The notes below the pieces were generated by a model. The model searched no databases and was not told where the DNA came from. It saw only the letters and a program-made list of their open reading frames with translations. Of a stretch of 64,000 nucleotides of DNA, positions 32,639 through 45,055 are shown one piece after another; the first letter of the stretch is position 1; every line of letters starts with the position of its first letter. Source of the DNA: Dendrocalamus latiflorus (Eukaryota > Streptophyta > Magnoliopsida > Poales > Poaceae); NCBI GenBank assembly GCA_017311315.1, contig CM029632.1, positions 17,204,031 to 17,268,030 of the forward strand, written 5' to 3'. Both the position numbers and the translations under genes were made by a program.

Positions 32639-33939
32639 CTAGTTCATACAGAAAACCAAACTTAATACCTTCAATCGAAATTGGATACTAGATAGTAACT
32701 AATAAATCGAAGTTGTGAAGCCAAATCCCGCAAAACATTAGCTTCCTATGCTAATCAAGATAGCAAACAAGATAGCACATATTAGACACAACCTACCATA
32801 TATTGCCATAATCATGTAAAACTACAGCGTCCAAAGGTCACCGAAAACATATAATGCATACATCAACTACTCTATTCAAATGAGATTTGTTAGGACAGGT
32901 TCCCTCAACTATTCCAGACTTGCAACAAAACAACGGGCACAACTCCCAAACTCCTAACAACCTCAGTCCTCAGCCATTGTGATTACCATGACTGCATAAA
33001 CATTTAATTCACATTACATTAAACCATGGATTTCTACATTCCTGCTATCTTTTGATTCACACATCTTGCCAAATTCAACCCAAAGGAGAAGGATTTGTTA
33101 AAATAATGGGAGTTGTTTTACCTGTGGAAGCGGAGATGCGGGCGGGCGGAGAGGGGAGGCGGGCGGGCTTGGAGACGGCCGGCGGCGTGGATGGGGAGGC
33201 CGGCGGCGTGGCTTGCAGACGCGGGCGGCCGGCGGCGTGGCTTGGAGACGGCCGGCGGCGTGGGCGGGGAGGCGGACGGCAGGCGGCGCCACCAGGGGGC
33301 GGCGGCACCTGGGGGCGGCGGCGGGGAGGCGGGAGGCCGGGGACGGGAGGCGGCGGCACCGGGGGGCGGAGACGCGGACGGGGAGGCGGACGGCAGGCGG
33401 CGGCACCAGGGGCGGCGGCGGGGAGGCGGGAGGCCGGGGACGGGAGGCGGCGGCACCGGGGGGCGGAGACGCGGCCGGGGAGGCGGACGGCAGGCGGCGG
33501 CACCAGGGGGCGACGGCGGGGAGGCGGGAGGCCGGGGATGGGAGGCAGCGGCACCGGGGGGCAGCGGCGGGGAGGCAGGCGCGAGTCGAAATGTTAGCCA
33601 GAGCTTGGCGCCAGCAGAGGGGAAAAAGGCCGCATGGTAGCCAGAGCTCAGCGCCAAGATCTACGGCGCCGAGCTCGGCGCCACGATGGACGGCTCCGAG
33701 GTCGGCGCCACTGACCACGGCGCCGAGGTGCTGCCACGTCGGCGCCACGCAGGCCACCACGCTGGTGCGGGCTCGGCACCTTGGCGCCGTGGACCACGGC
33801 GCCGAGATGTGTTACCTCGGCGCCGTGGGTCACGGCTCCGACCCCCTGGGTCCAAAAACGGAATTAAAACTACCAGGGGTCTAAATGTGAATATTTTTCA
33901 AAAAAATGGCTAAAATAGAAAAAAAGCACCGCGAGAGCC

Positions 33940-34745
33940 ATCGCATTGCGCGGCCAAAGACACACGGCGTTGTGGGCACAGAGGGTCGACACCTCATTTC
34001 GCCCTCACCGATAGGGCCAAAAACAAAGCACCACGTTTACCGCAAAATGAATGCTACGAAGACCGTCTCAATCGCCCAATCTTGAACAGGCAATTCGATG
34101 ATCAATCAGCTTGGACAGCGCATTTCACCGACTACGATTGCCATGATGCCATGACAGCAATGTCATGCATACACTTCGCCAGGCACGACAGGGAATAAGA
34201 TCCCTCTCGAGACTAGGTTAAACAGGCTGAGATTAGGGGGGAATATATATCTTCCTCAAAAGAACTATAAGCGCTAACTCTGAGAAGAATTCATAATTTA
34301 CTAAGCTGGGATTGCCAAAGGAATGAACAAATGGTGTATGTGGGGGTGGGGTGGGGTGGGGGGGGTGCAGTAATGGAACAACGCTAGTTTACAGGAGCGT
34401 TAAGTTGTACAGCACGTGACAAGATTTGAAAACTGAGACAAATTTTCAGGAAATACAAGGGGAAGGGGCTAAAAGAACGACAGTCTGACAAACTTAACTA
34501 CAGACAACAAATGAACATCAGAGTATCTACCAAGTGTGTCTACCTCCTAACCTATTATGTACTCTGGACAAGGTAACTTCCAAGACACTGCTCGTGTTCA
34601 AGGCAATCAACAATGGACCGCAGGGGGGCTATTCGATGTGCACCAATGGTCAATGCTAAACATCTGTCCTACAGTGATGTAACACACCGTTTCCCAAATT
34701 GAAGAACCCAAAAGATATGAACAAACTTATATGCTAGAAAAACTC
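33940..34745. other. GCR1 3' flank
   Basis: Includes the probable GCR1 3' UTR (adjacent to 34746) and a G-rich tract near 34340-34365. No other gene is seen. Confidence 0.4.
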
Positions 34746-37700
34746 CTAGGTATTACTCGTATTATCGTATCTGTTACTCTCAACGATAAGAGAGGTCAGT
34801 TCATTTTCTTGTTGACTTGTCAACCTTGACAAAGTAGGAAGGCTCCTTTTAAGTCTCTCGGGTAGAAACCTGAAAAAAGCAGTGCATGGTAAATATAAAA
34901 GGTACAGGACTGGAGGAACCTATGGTTGTGAAAATTTAGTCTACACAAAAGAACTCACATGTCAATTCTTTCTGCAATCGCTCTGCGCACTGAAGAGTTA
35001 AGCCCATAAGCAATGGAATTAAAAAGCCCCTAAAAATATGAGCGAACATCAGAATCCATGAAAAATGAAAAGTTCGGTGAAATATAGGAGAATTTGTATG
35101 GTTAGTAAAAATAAAAATTCTTCTGTTATAACCTCATAGGGAAACGAAAGAACAGTACGATTCCAGCAAATACAACTTCAAGAAGACTCAATGAGTCATA
35201 CGTGCACTAAATAGGGCCTTTTTGACGGTGGATTTGATCTAAATCAACTGCACTAATTCCATTGGAAAATGAAGGCTACCATGAGATCGTTTCAAGAAAG
35301 AGTATGGTTGGAACACTCTGGCACTCCCATTTGGAGCTAATTAACAATGGGATTGAAAAAAAGACATGTGAAGTCCTCTTACTCTAGCCCCTTAGGATTA
35401 GTTTGGCCCACAATATCCAACTGGATTTAGTTTCTCTAGGAAAACTTTCCCCAAATTTGCAACACAGGACTTCACTAGCATCTAGGATGAAATGAAATAG
35501 TATAAAAAAGACTCACCATTAGTCCAGCAAACCCAACATCAAGAATGGAGAGCCAAAATATCTTGTGGCTGGGATTAGTAAAGTCATACAGACGATTGAT
35601 TGTTGCGAAAGCCCACGAACCTATTAAAATCAAAGGGTAATAACCCCACCGATTAAATGCCTGCAAAAGAAAACAAGTCGATAAGTTGTATCTGCACAAA
35701 CTTTTTTCCCCTCTTCCACCAGACAGCGAACAATGGTACAGAGCTGATTCAGGACACATCGAGGAAACATGATATTATAGGTGGAATCCACACAATAACA
35801 TTTTCCTAATAATAACAGACATTATAATGTTTCTTCAGTTTATCTCCAAGCCATGAAGTAAAAAGAATAATAAGAGCACATTAACTATTTTCTGAACCAA
35901 TAACATCGGGGACAGTTGAGCAGCAAATTAGAAAAAAAAACCTTCAGCAGAAGCGCTGAGGCAGAAACAATGACATAAGGTTTGTAGATAATGTTGTACC
36001 TTCTTGTCCGCCCTCATGTCAGATTGAATCGATCGATCACTTATGCCAACAGCCATCTACAAATTAATCCATGAGCTTATCAAAATTCAGAACATATAGG
36101 CAAAAAGAGCAGAATCTACCAGGAGTTACAATAGCAGCCTTGGTCACCCTCAATACACAAGAGAAAACTGTTGACAGCATGTGTGCTGTGCGCGTACCCG
36201 TGTCGCATTGTTCAGCATGCGGTTGACTTGATAGTATGTAAACCCATTGTAGAGAATGGCACCCCAAAGTGGAAGATAAAATGTTATAAAGTGTAAGACC
36301 TGAAAGTAAAAGGCATTCTAATGGAAGAATTGCTAGGATGCTGATAGAGTTAAATAAATGGTCTAGCTGAGGATTAAAAGGGTACAAGAACGGAAAGGAA
36401 GACATAAAAATGTAGTAAAGTAAAGAAAAGGGGCCAACACCAGAAGGGCAAAACATGCAAGATAAGAGAAAACAGAAGTTCTACATCTTAGACTATACAC
36501 ATGGATTGTCAACAACTCATTAACTCTAGATATCATAATGTCTCAGAAAAATCTGAAGATAGTCCAAGCAAGGTATGTTAGGAATTCCATATAAATGGTA
36601 CTTACTCCTCTGGGTGAAGATCAGTTTGAATCCTTTGATGACAGGTAATCACAAAGTTCAAATGCTAAATACATTAGTGTATAGGTAGACATAGATCATT
36701 AGCTCTATTTGGGCCGGTCTGAGTATCATATAAGCTATAATGGATTCAAATGTAGCTGAGTTTAGGCAACTGTAGTATTTAGAACCAAACCAAGTTCACA
36801 AACTCATAACTAAGAACAAAAGCTCACATGCCTTTGCCATGCTTCCCTGTTGGATCCAACACCAGGAACCTAGCCTTCCATAATCACTTCCTATTGAACG
36901 TAGTACAGTGGTAGCTAGTGAAGTTCCTGAAGAAACAGAACAAAATATAGACTTAAAAAACCTTGCCAACTGAACTAGGAATCTCACACAAGACTTCTGT
37001 AATAAATCATTATAACAATGATCTATGTTTAACTTTTAAGAATGGATATGTGGAATTGTAGTAATGCTCTACTTTTCAAACAAATCATATACATATTATA
37101 TGCAGCTAAAGACAAAAATATAATTAAAAGAAATGGATGGCTTTAGTAAAGTGATCTGCAATGAAGCATGCAGGGATGCTAAATTCAAATGGGAAAACAT
37201 GATCAGTAGCATGAGTTACAACTAACAAAACATACTTACAAATTACTATTACATCAAGTCAACAAATGCAATGAATCTTACTCGGCAATCATACACTAAG
37301 GACATGAGCGCATATAAATGGACAAGCAAATACTTGGCCTTTTACAAGACAGAGAAGAGCGAAAATAGAAGCAGATAAAAACTGGCAGCAAAAGGCACGT
37401 GTGTCGTGTCTAAATAATGTTGTTAAGACATAAGCAATCTAAATGTTAGAGGACAGACACAGCACAATGCATCAAACACAGCTCTGTGGTCTGAACTTTT
37501 TTTTTTCTGCCAAGAGCATAAATGTCACATAGGTGATACAGCTATAAAATTGCCAACTTTTAAAAAAAATTATAGTCTACCCAAAAAAAGTCTTTCAAAC
37601 TAGTTGGACAAGTTGCTCCAAGTAATTTGGAACACATAAATTCCAAGAAATGCCGCCAAGTGGTTAAAAATTTGCATACCCCACACATACAAGTGGAAAA

Positions 37701-39457
37701 TGGATCCAAATTCCTCAACATCAGTCTTATGTTTGACAACTGTGCGATGGAGAGTGAATGCTATGGTGGTTGTCCAGAGAAAAGAGGCCACACAAAAGAA
37801 GTGTGCACTGTAGTCATGCGCAAAGCAGTAAAATGCATTTGATGGGCCCCTGCAACATCAAAAACCAACATTGTTGCTAGAATATCTTACGAAATGACAT
37901 AGCAGAAACTCAGCAGTCAGTGTGCATTGCAAATAACAGATCTAAAATACAAAAAGAAATGAAAGAACAGTCTGTTTTGTTCTTCTTACACAAAAAGTAC
38001 TATACTTTCTGCTTAGCCTTACATTCCTCACATTTATATTTTTTATTCGGCAGAATGCAAGGTTACCAATTCAAATTATTCAATTATGGTCAATGCCCAC
38101 AATCAAATCTGTAGGTATTCTTCATTGTGAGTGTTAGTAGCAAAGATAAATTAATATTCGGAAAGTCAAGACGTAACTATGTGCAGCAGAAAGTGTAATC
38201 TAAACAGTACGGACAGCAACAGCAACATACCCCATTATAGTGAATAAGCTGCAAAACATATCCTGCGATTCAGATGAAAGTTGTCAGAAAAACATACAGT
38301 AGGTAAAGAAATCACAAGAATGAACAAACCTTACTTCAGCTAATGCTTTCAATAGTATTGGCTAACTAGCTCTGGACATGTAATATCATTTTTCTAAGAA
38401 ATCAATTTTCTCATTGTCTTGAAGACATAGGGCATGTTCTTTTTTTTGAATTATGGCTGTGGTTTATGACTTTTGGCCGAAATTTTTGAATTTTAGACTG
38501 TTCGCGACAGAGATTACGGAGAGAAAGATATTCACTCCATTTAAAAGTTAGGTACTGCAGCAAAAGCCAAAAACCACTTTTAGAAGCCGTAAAGAACAGG
38601 TCCATAAAGATTGACAAAATCGGCTTGATAGGTAGATGCTCATCATGCCCTTTGGCTCCAATTTTCAACAAACAGTAGGGGGAATGTGATCTCCTTGCAA
38701 ACGAACAAGGTAAGGAATGGTGGATGCCAGTTGCTCCCATATTCAAGTAAGTATCTATGTGAAAAACATCCTCATATTTAGCTTCATTGAATTGGAGCAG
38801 CCCATGCGCTATTGCAGCAGGTCATATGATCTCAAACATCTCATGAAGATAAGCGTAAACTTGAGTAATATTTCAAACCACATCAAAGTGCAAAACATAT
38901 GCAACTCTGTGCCACGGTTACTGCTGCTACAAAAACTATATTAAGCTTATGGCACCAGCTGCCAGAAATAACCATCACGGGTGAAAATTGCACGCACATT
39001 TCTGAACTCTGAAGATCCCAACCCTTCTTAGCGCCAAATTCTCGGGAGCTACTTCAGCCCGTACGCATAGAAAGTCAAAAGTAAAGCAACTATGCTCACT
39101 AACGACATAAACCACCAAAACTGCACAATTAGATGCCAAATTAACAAAGCGCCGCTCGCAGATCGCACCACGAGCCCGCCAATTCCAAACCGCACCCACG
39201 GCAAATCACGCAACTAGCACCCCAAACCCAAACCCCAAAACTAAAGCGCTCAGATCCGAGCGGCTCACCGAGACGGCGAGGAAGTAGACAAGCTTGAAGG
39301 AGAACTTGCGGAGCTCGCGGAAGAGGAGGTAGCAGAGCACGATGAAGGAGGAGCCCGCAAGCGAGAGCGCCGCCGCGGCGGTGCCCACGGCATCGAGGAT
39401 CTCCCGGTCCCTCAGGGCCTGGCTCGCCGCCGCCGACGCTGCCACGGCCGGAGCCAT
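34746..39457 (-). CDS. GCR1: GCR1-type seven-transmembrane receptor-like protein
   Basis: Nine coding exons on the minus strand: 39457-39269, 38262-38231, 37849-37680, 36926-36832, 36299-36198, 36056-36000, 35660-35517, 35029-34959 and 34869-34746. They sum to 984 bases, 327 residues plus stop, in one frame. Diagnostic stretches include ELRKFSFKLV after helix 1, SFLWTTTIAFTLHRTVVKHK (helix 3), GSWCWI, LPLWGAILYNGF (helix 5), NRWGYYPLILIGSWAF (helix 6) and HKIFWLSILDVG (helix 7). These match plant GCR1, a plasma-membrane protein resembling cAMP-receptor/class B GPCRs and reported to interact with the G-alpha subunit in Arabidopsis; its ligand is unknown. All introns are GT-AG except intron 4, which fits only as GC-AG (donor GCATGT). 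The start is the ATG at 39457; an in-frame ATG further upstream (39574) is less likely. Intron 1 contains a MITE. Confidence 0.95.
36300..36831 (-). other. GC-AG intron of GCR1 (intron 4)
   Basis: Exon 4 must end ...ATGGCAAAG with donor GCATGT and join the acceptor ...CTTTCAG|GTCTTA to keep the conserved helix-5 frame. The nearby GT donor, 4 bases downstream (GTGAGC), would shift the frame. Confidence 0.75.
38430..38603. mobile_element. Tourist-like MITE in GCR1 intron 1
   Basis: The termini GGGCATGTTCTTT and AAAGAACAGGTCC are inverted and flanked by ATA on both sides. The interior shares TATGACTTTTGGCCGAAATTT with the MITE at 40616. Confidence 0.65.
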
Positions 39458-39579
39458 CGCCGTCGCCGGCGATCTCGGCGGAGGAGGACGCGGAGAGAAA
39501 TGCCGAGGTGGAACGGCTGGTGGGAGTCGTTGGCTATTGGTTTGGGTTGGGACCCCGACTGCCTTCGTCGCCAAACTCT

Positions 39580-39720
39580 GTGGTTTATTTGGGCCTGGTA
39601 GTGGTTGCTCTGATGGGATGGATCTGCGTGAGCTCTTAGGCCTCTTTTAATAGGCCGGAATGGGAATATGGGCCGAAATCTGGCCCGATGCCGGCCCACC
39701 TAAACGGGCCCTAAATTTGT
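39580..39720 (-). promoter_or_regulatory. Probable GCR1 upstream region with GGCCCA/TGGGCC motifs
   Basis: Upstream of the GCR1 start are several GGCCCA/TGGGCC words (site II-like, TCP-binding motifs common in plant housekeeping promoters) within about 150 bases and no good TATA box. The block TTAGGCC...GGGCCCTAA at 39637-39714 is also nearly inverted and could be a tiny MITE. From 39721 to 40615 I see no gene; a small inverted repeat (GGTACTA...CGCTA words) lies at 39966-40045. Confidence 0.3.
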
Positions 39721-40615
39721 TGAACTTCCACGTGATATGCAGCTTGTGTGTGCAGGCCTTAGTATGGACGACGCAGTGCACGACATCTTTTTTTAAAATC
39801 CTTTTTGAACTATTCACTGGTATTATTTTTTAGCGAGGATTTATGACATTCTAGAGAAGGTACATGTCAAGTTTTAAATGATTTGGACTCCCAGATCAAA
39901 AGCTACATAGATTCTTGGTTTTGAAGTCATACTGAGTTTATTATTCATATGCTGATTTTATTTGTAGGAGTGGTACTATCGCTCTGTAGTAGCGATAATA
40001 CCGATTTGAGGTACTACCGTAGTACTGTAGCGGTAATACCGATTTTACTGTTTATTCATCAAAATTTTAGTTTCTTAATTTTCTGAGATTTATATTAGAT
40101 TTCCATCCTAACCTCCATTGCTTTATAGCTATTAGAGTAGAAGATTGATTAATACTTAGAAGAAAATTTTGAGACACTATTTATCCCTTTATTGCCATCT
40201 TGGGTACTACAAATTGCAATGTCGCATGCACCATCAATAAAGGCATCGACAATCATGACGAAACAAATACAAATGGACTAGGCAGGCATAGTCTGTATCG
40301 ATCGAAGTCGACAACCGATGCAGACTCGCAGCGAAGCGTACCGAGTGGTACTTGAGCTACCTGCTTTTGATCTGATCATTGCATGGCCTGTCACGACGGG
40401 TCACATTGATTACTGTATCCACAGTGGGCCGGTTGGAAGATTACGATCTGAAAATCATCTTTGCGTCACGTCGTTCTCCGTTCTCACCACCCCTGCGTTC
40501 ACTGTCGCACGATTCTGGATGTTCTTATGTTGGGAGGGCAACAGGACGTTCAGAACGACGCTGCTGGTGATGTGCAGCTGTGCACTAGGCCTGCGTGTCG
40601 AGTCTGGGCGTCTTA

Positions 40616-40856
40616 GGCCTCTTCTTTATCTTATAAACTGACGGTTTTTGATTTTTACTAAAGTACCTAACTTTTAAACAAAGTATTTTCTTAAGACGGG
40701 GTCTACAAGTTAAACGATCTACACGTTAAAAGTCCAACATCTGTACCAGCCAAAATCGCAAGAGGATATATGTCTCTCTGTAATCTGTACCGTAAATAGC
40801 TAAAATTTAAAAATTTCAGCCAAAAGTCATAAGCCGCAGCTGAAAAGAACAATCCT
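40616..40856. mobile_element. Tourist-like MITE, TTA target duplication
   Basis: The left end GGCCTCTTCTTT and right end AAAAGAACAATCCT are flanked by TTA (40613-40615 and 40857-40859). The interior is an inverted match to the MITE at 38430. The stretch 40857-41295 has no supported gene. Confidence 0.65.
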
Positions 40857-41295
40857 TTATTTTCGCAAGCGAAATCGGCCATGCGGGTCAGATCGGATCA
40901 GACGCAACCTCACCTCCTGGTCTGTTCGTTTGTTTCCCTCTCTCGGCGCCGGGTGTGAGCACCGGGCACAGTGAACAGTGGCATTCTTCCACGGCACATA
41001 CACGCTCATCGACCAATACATGGTAGCTTAGGTAATGTGCCAGTGTAGCACGATGCCAACGTTTCTTGGCTGCGACCCTGGGCAGGTACTGATCGCTATT
41101 CACCTGTTAAACCGACGCTACTTGATCCCACCAGCCTTGCATGGATCGAGTGGTGATCCGCTCAAGTGAATGCCTCTTGTCCTCTTGCTGCGGTAGCTAG
41201 CTTCCAAATTAACGTACAGCAAAGCGCACTGCTCCCTACAGTCGCTTGATCGGACGGCCGACCGGGCGCAAGAATTTGGACAGAAAAGCTTGCAC

Positions 41296-41690
41296 TCTCA
41301 TTCTCGCCATCTGGATAGGGTAGAATTCAACCGTGAAAAAAATATATAAATGTATAGATCAGATAAATTTAGTTCAGACTTGATAATATTTTTATGGTCC
41401 AGCCCAGATAGTCTAGATCATTTCACCATTGAGTCTAAGACATAACTAAATATAGCTCTGCCACTGCCTGACTTGACTTATCTATCTAGTAGTGTTCAGT
41501 GGCGGAGTCAGGATTTGATTACGCCCTGGGTTTAGTGGTGAAATGATCTTAGACTATCTGGACTGGACCATGAAAATGTTACCTAGACTGGACTAAATTT
41601 ACCTAGACTGTATACTAAATATTTTTCCACATCTTAGACTGAAGTATACCCTATCTAGGGTTTGGATCCGCCCTTGGTAGTGTCGAGTTA
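41296..41690. mobile_element. Two copies of one MITE in head-to-head inverted arrangement
   Basis: A block with GCAGTGGC...GGTGAAATGATCT...AGACTATCTGG...GGACCAT...ACTAAATTTA occurs in minus orientation at about 41296-41480. It occurs again in plus orientation at about 41500-41690 with end CAGTGGCGGAGTCAGGAT. Together they form an imperfect inverted repeat of about 190-bp arms with a short spacer. Confidence 0.65.
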
Positions 41691-41757
41691 TCATGACACA
41701 TTTATGGTGATCATGGATGAGTTCACCTGAATGATATTCCCGGCGTACGCTTAACAT

Positions 41758-42200
41758 ATTTTACGTACATTGCTCACACGTTACGTATCATGATGAACGA
41801 TCTGCGCCACATGATCCGAGCATCTTTCCATGGACTGATCTGGTGGGTAAGATTGATTAAGCAGGCAGGGTGTCAATCAGGCATGAACGGGTATTTTATT
41901 TGTGGCGAGTTTGCTTTCATCGCCAGTATGTTTCTTCTAAGAGATGTTCGGAGGTTCATGTGAAGATAAAATCACGAACGTACTTTTCTTTTGTATGGAG
42001 AAAATCAGTTTTTACGTACTTTGCTCACAGGTTTTGTAGCATGATGTGTAGCATATGATCCAAGCATCTTTCCGTAATTGATCTTGTGGCCAAGGTTAAG
42101 CAGGCAGGGTTTCGACCATGTTTTTATGATGAATTTGTTTTGTCCTTGAGAATTGAGATGTTGAGTGGTTCTCATTTACGAAGATAGAGCAAAATCGACT
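41758..42200. repeat. Diverged tandem duplication of about 250 bp
   Basis: Blocks from about 41758 and 42009 share ACGTAC..TTGCTCACA, ATGATCC.AGCATCTTTCC, TTAAGCAGGCAGGGT and the following GAATTTG/GAGTTTG region. No coding. From 42201 to 43532 the sequence has short GC-rich or AT-rich frames (for example around 42700-42950) but no gene I recognise. Confidence 0.6.
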
Positions 42201-44639
42201 TAATTTCTAGGGCAAGAATGAAAGATGCAGGAGTCTGTTCTGTTTTGGTAGAGTGATTGTCATTGCTAAACACGTCTATGGTTCATTTTCGGTGTGACCA
42301 CCAGATGTTTTCTTTTCTAGTTGTGTAGAAATGAGTCTCATATTATGATGCTATTATTGAAAAAAAGAAGAAAAGGAAATGAGCCTTATGATTGGAGTTA
42401 CTAACCCAAGACAAAAACAGCAGCGGTGACAAAAACAATTTTCTCAAATTAAAAGAATAAGTCACTTTACTTACTTGGACTCTTACATTTGTCTAACTTT
42501 CAATGTGAAAATACAAAACCGGGTATTTTACCCTTTTAATTATCAATACTGTTTATTTTACCCTCTGAGACTAATGGAACACGTTTTTAGCTAAGGTGAC
42601 ACTAACGTGGCAGTGGTTTATTGACATATGAGCTGATTTTAGGATGATATATTAGCCAGTCAGCAAAATTATCAAACAAATCAAAAAATATATGGTGAAG
42701 CCCGCATATCATGCTCTAAACTTTCTTCCATTAGCTCCTCTTTTTCTCTCTCGTCTCTACCTTCCCCCATCAGGACCGAGTAGTGGTGGCGGTTCCGACG
42801 AGGCGGTGCAGACCACAAAATAATAGGGGAGGGGGTAAGGAAGCCAAGGGAGAAGGGGAGAAATAGAGGGCGTATGAGCATTAGGGAGGAGGGAGGACCT
42901 CACCATAGTAGTCACTAAAGGCAAGGAAGAGCTAAGACGAGCTAGCAACAACAACCCAGGGGTGGCATGGTGAGGTCCACACGATAGGGGCGTTGTTGAA
43001 GGAGGCGTCTAAAATTAGGTGTTGGCGAAGATAGAGAATGGCAAGAAAATTCTCTGGTAGGAAGGAATTTGAGTGAGGCTCACCAGAGCAAGAAGAATGG
43101 TGGTGGTGGCAGCGGCTTCAGCTGGAATAGAGAAAGACGGTGCCAGCACAAGCTTCTGTGAAAGAATCATACAATTGACTGATATGTTTTGTTTATGATT
43201 TGGTGAAACATGATGTGATTCGAAAGGATTTGGAAGGAGGCCATCGGATTAGTCTTAGTTACGGTGGTGTTAGATAGCATGCCACCGGAGTTTAAGGAGA
43301 CGATCATATTCCAATGTAAATCTTGTGTATGTGAAGGGAAATAGAGGTGAGGAATAGATAGAGGATGACGAGGTGAAACCAAAGCATGCTGAGCTATCAC
43401 GTAACACATGCTCAGCGGAGCTCGACGGTTGGAACAGAGAAGCTCGAGCTGAGCTGAGGCTGAGGAGAGGAAGCGCGACTGAGACGTCACCTGCGAAACA
43501 CCCGATGCAGCTGACATCGTCATCATCCTAGGTAGCTCCGAGGGGAGAAATTTTTTTGCTTTTTAGTCCAAAATTTGAAAGTTTTTTACATATGGACCCC
43601 TGAAGAAAAGATTTACAAAAATGGACCCTTATCACGGCGCCAAAGCATATGGCGCCTACCATACATGTCACGGCGCCATATGCTTTGGCGCCGTTAATTG
43701 ACACGTCGGAGCCAGGGTGGCACAGCACGGCGCCATGGGCTGTGGCGCCGTGACATGTACCATAGGCGCTAACTGTGATGGCACCGTGCTTCGGGACTTA
43801 AGCCCGAGCGCGGCCCCCGGCCCCCCAGCTCCCCCTCACTCTGCTATGTTCAAACAGTAAACCGCCGCAGCCTCCCCTCTATTCCCCCTCCAAATCCTCT
43901 CAAATCCACCGATTTTTCTCACGGTTTTGCTTCCAAATCGAACAAATAAGGTGAACTCTCTCCCCTCCCTTGATTTTTTTGCAATAGATATGTATTATTT
44001 GAGCTACATTTCGTGGGGGAATATTTGAAACCCTAGATGAAATTAGTTCAATTTGGATCGGTTTTAGGTTAGATTTGCAATAGAAATGCGTAATGTAAGA
44101 GTAGTACTGTGTATAGAATCGTTTTTAGGGTTTGATTTGAGTGAGATTGATGAATATTTAGAAATTTGAGTAAGATTGATGTCGGAGAATAGATGCATTT
44201 ATCGTTTATTGGTGAGACTTATATCATTTTGTTGCCCTCATTACCAATAAGCTACCAGTGAAAACCATTCATGAATCGGAGCTGCCAATCAAAAGTTATG
44301 GGTAAAACAAGAAAAGAAACATTTTAGTACTAATAAGGAACTCATATTTGTTTGTTGGCTTCGTACTAATAAGTATGTACGTGCAGTATATGAGCATATA
44401 AGACCATCTAGGTGGTATGTATATTTTTTGGCCATACTTCTTTTTATAAGCGTATATAAAGGTATTTGCAAAATACGTAAAAAAAACTATAGATTCCCTT
44501 TCAATTTTTTGTTTGGTTCATATTGACATATATCTTATAATTAGTTATGAGTATATCCAAAGTGATCAAAGAGTATATCAAGTTCATTTAGATGGTATAT
44601 CAGATTTGAGCATAACTACATCGGGAGTATAAGGTATTT

Positions 44640-44644
44640 TTCAT

Positions 44645-44727
<83 letters not shown>

Positions 44728-44765
44728 CAAATATACATACATATATACAAATATATATATACACA
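44640..44765. repeat. (ACATAT)n microsatellite
   Basis: About 14 near-perfect ACATAT units from 44646, decaying into TATACATA words. It lies in the intron or leader upstream of the MULE2 PMD exon. Confidence 0.9.
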
Positions 44766-45055
44766 TACAAGCTCACCGGATATAGACACTAATATGAGCA
44801 TCACATTGGGGAGAAATGGTCGTAAACAAAACCTATATCAACTTTGTAAATGGGACATCGGGGATAGAGAAACGGGGATGGAGGGTAAATCATATACAAG
44901 CTGACATGTATTTAACCAAGGGTAAATCTCTAATACTTTCATTTTGATTCCAATTTCATAATTCAATTTGATTCTTATTTTTATTTATAAATATGTTTTT
45001 ATAAATTTCTTATTTGAATATTTCTTAAACATTGAATTCTAAAATTTATCACAGG

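Larger units (their letters stand above)
25170..33930 (-). mobile_element. MULE1: 8.8-kb Mutator-like element with three genes
   Basis: Long terminal inverted repeats (about 25170-25453 and 33641-33930) bound the element. A perfect 9-bp target duplication GCGAGAGCC (25161-25169, 33931-33939) flanks it, the hallmark length for Mutator-superfamily insertions. The TIRs start in a T-rich TTTTTTCTATTTTAGCC and then carry a series of GGCGCC palindromes. Three minus-strand genes lie inside: transposase, plant-mobile-domain gene, and GRF zinc-finger gene. A GC-rich minisatellite (about 33130-33590; units near 33270, 33384 and 33481) lies between the right TIR and the transposase start. Confidence 0.93.

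Noticed and set aside
33052..33884. Long Gly/Arg-rich and Pro-rich frames next to the MULE1 right TIR
   Set aside because: Caused by a GC-rich minisatellite and the GGCGCC-rich TIR; no conserved protein features.
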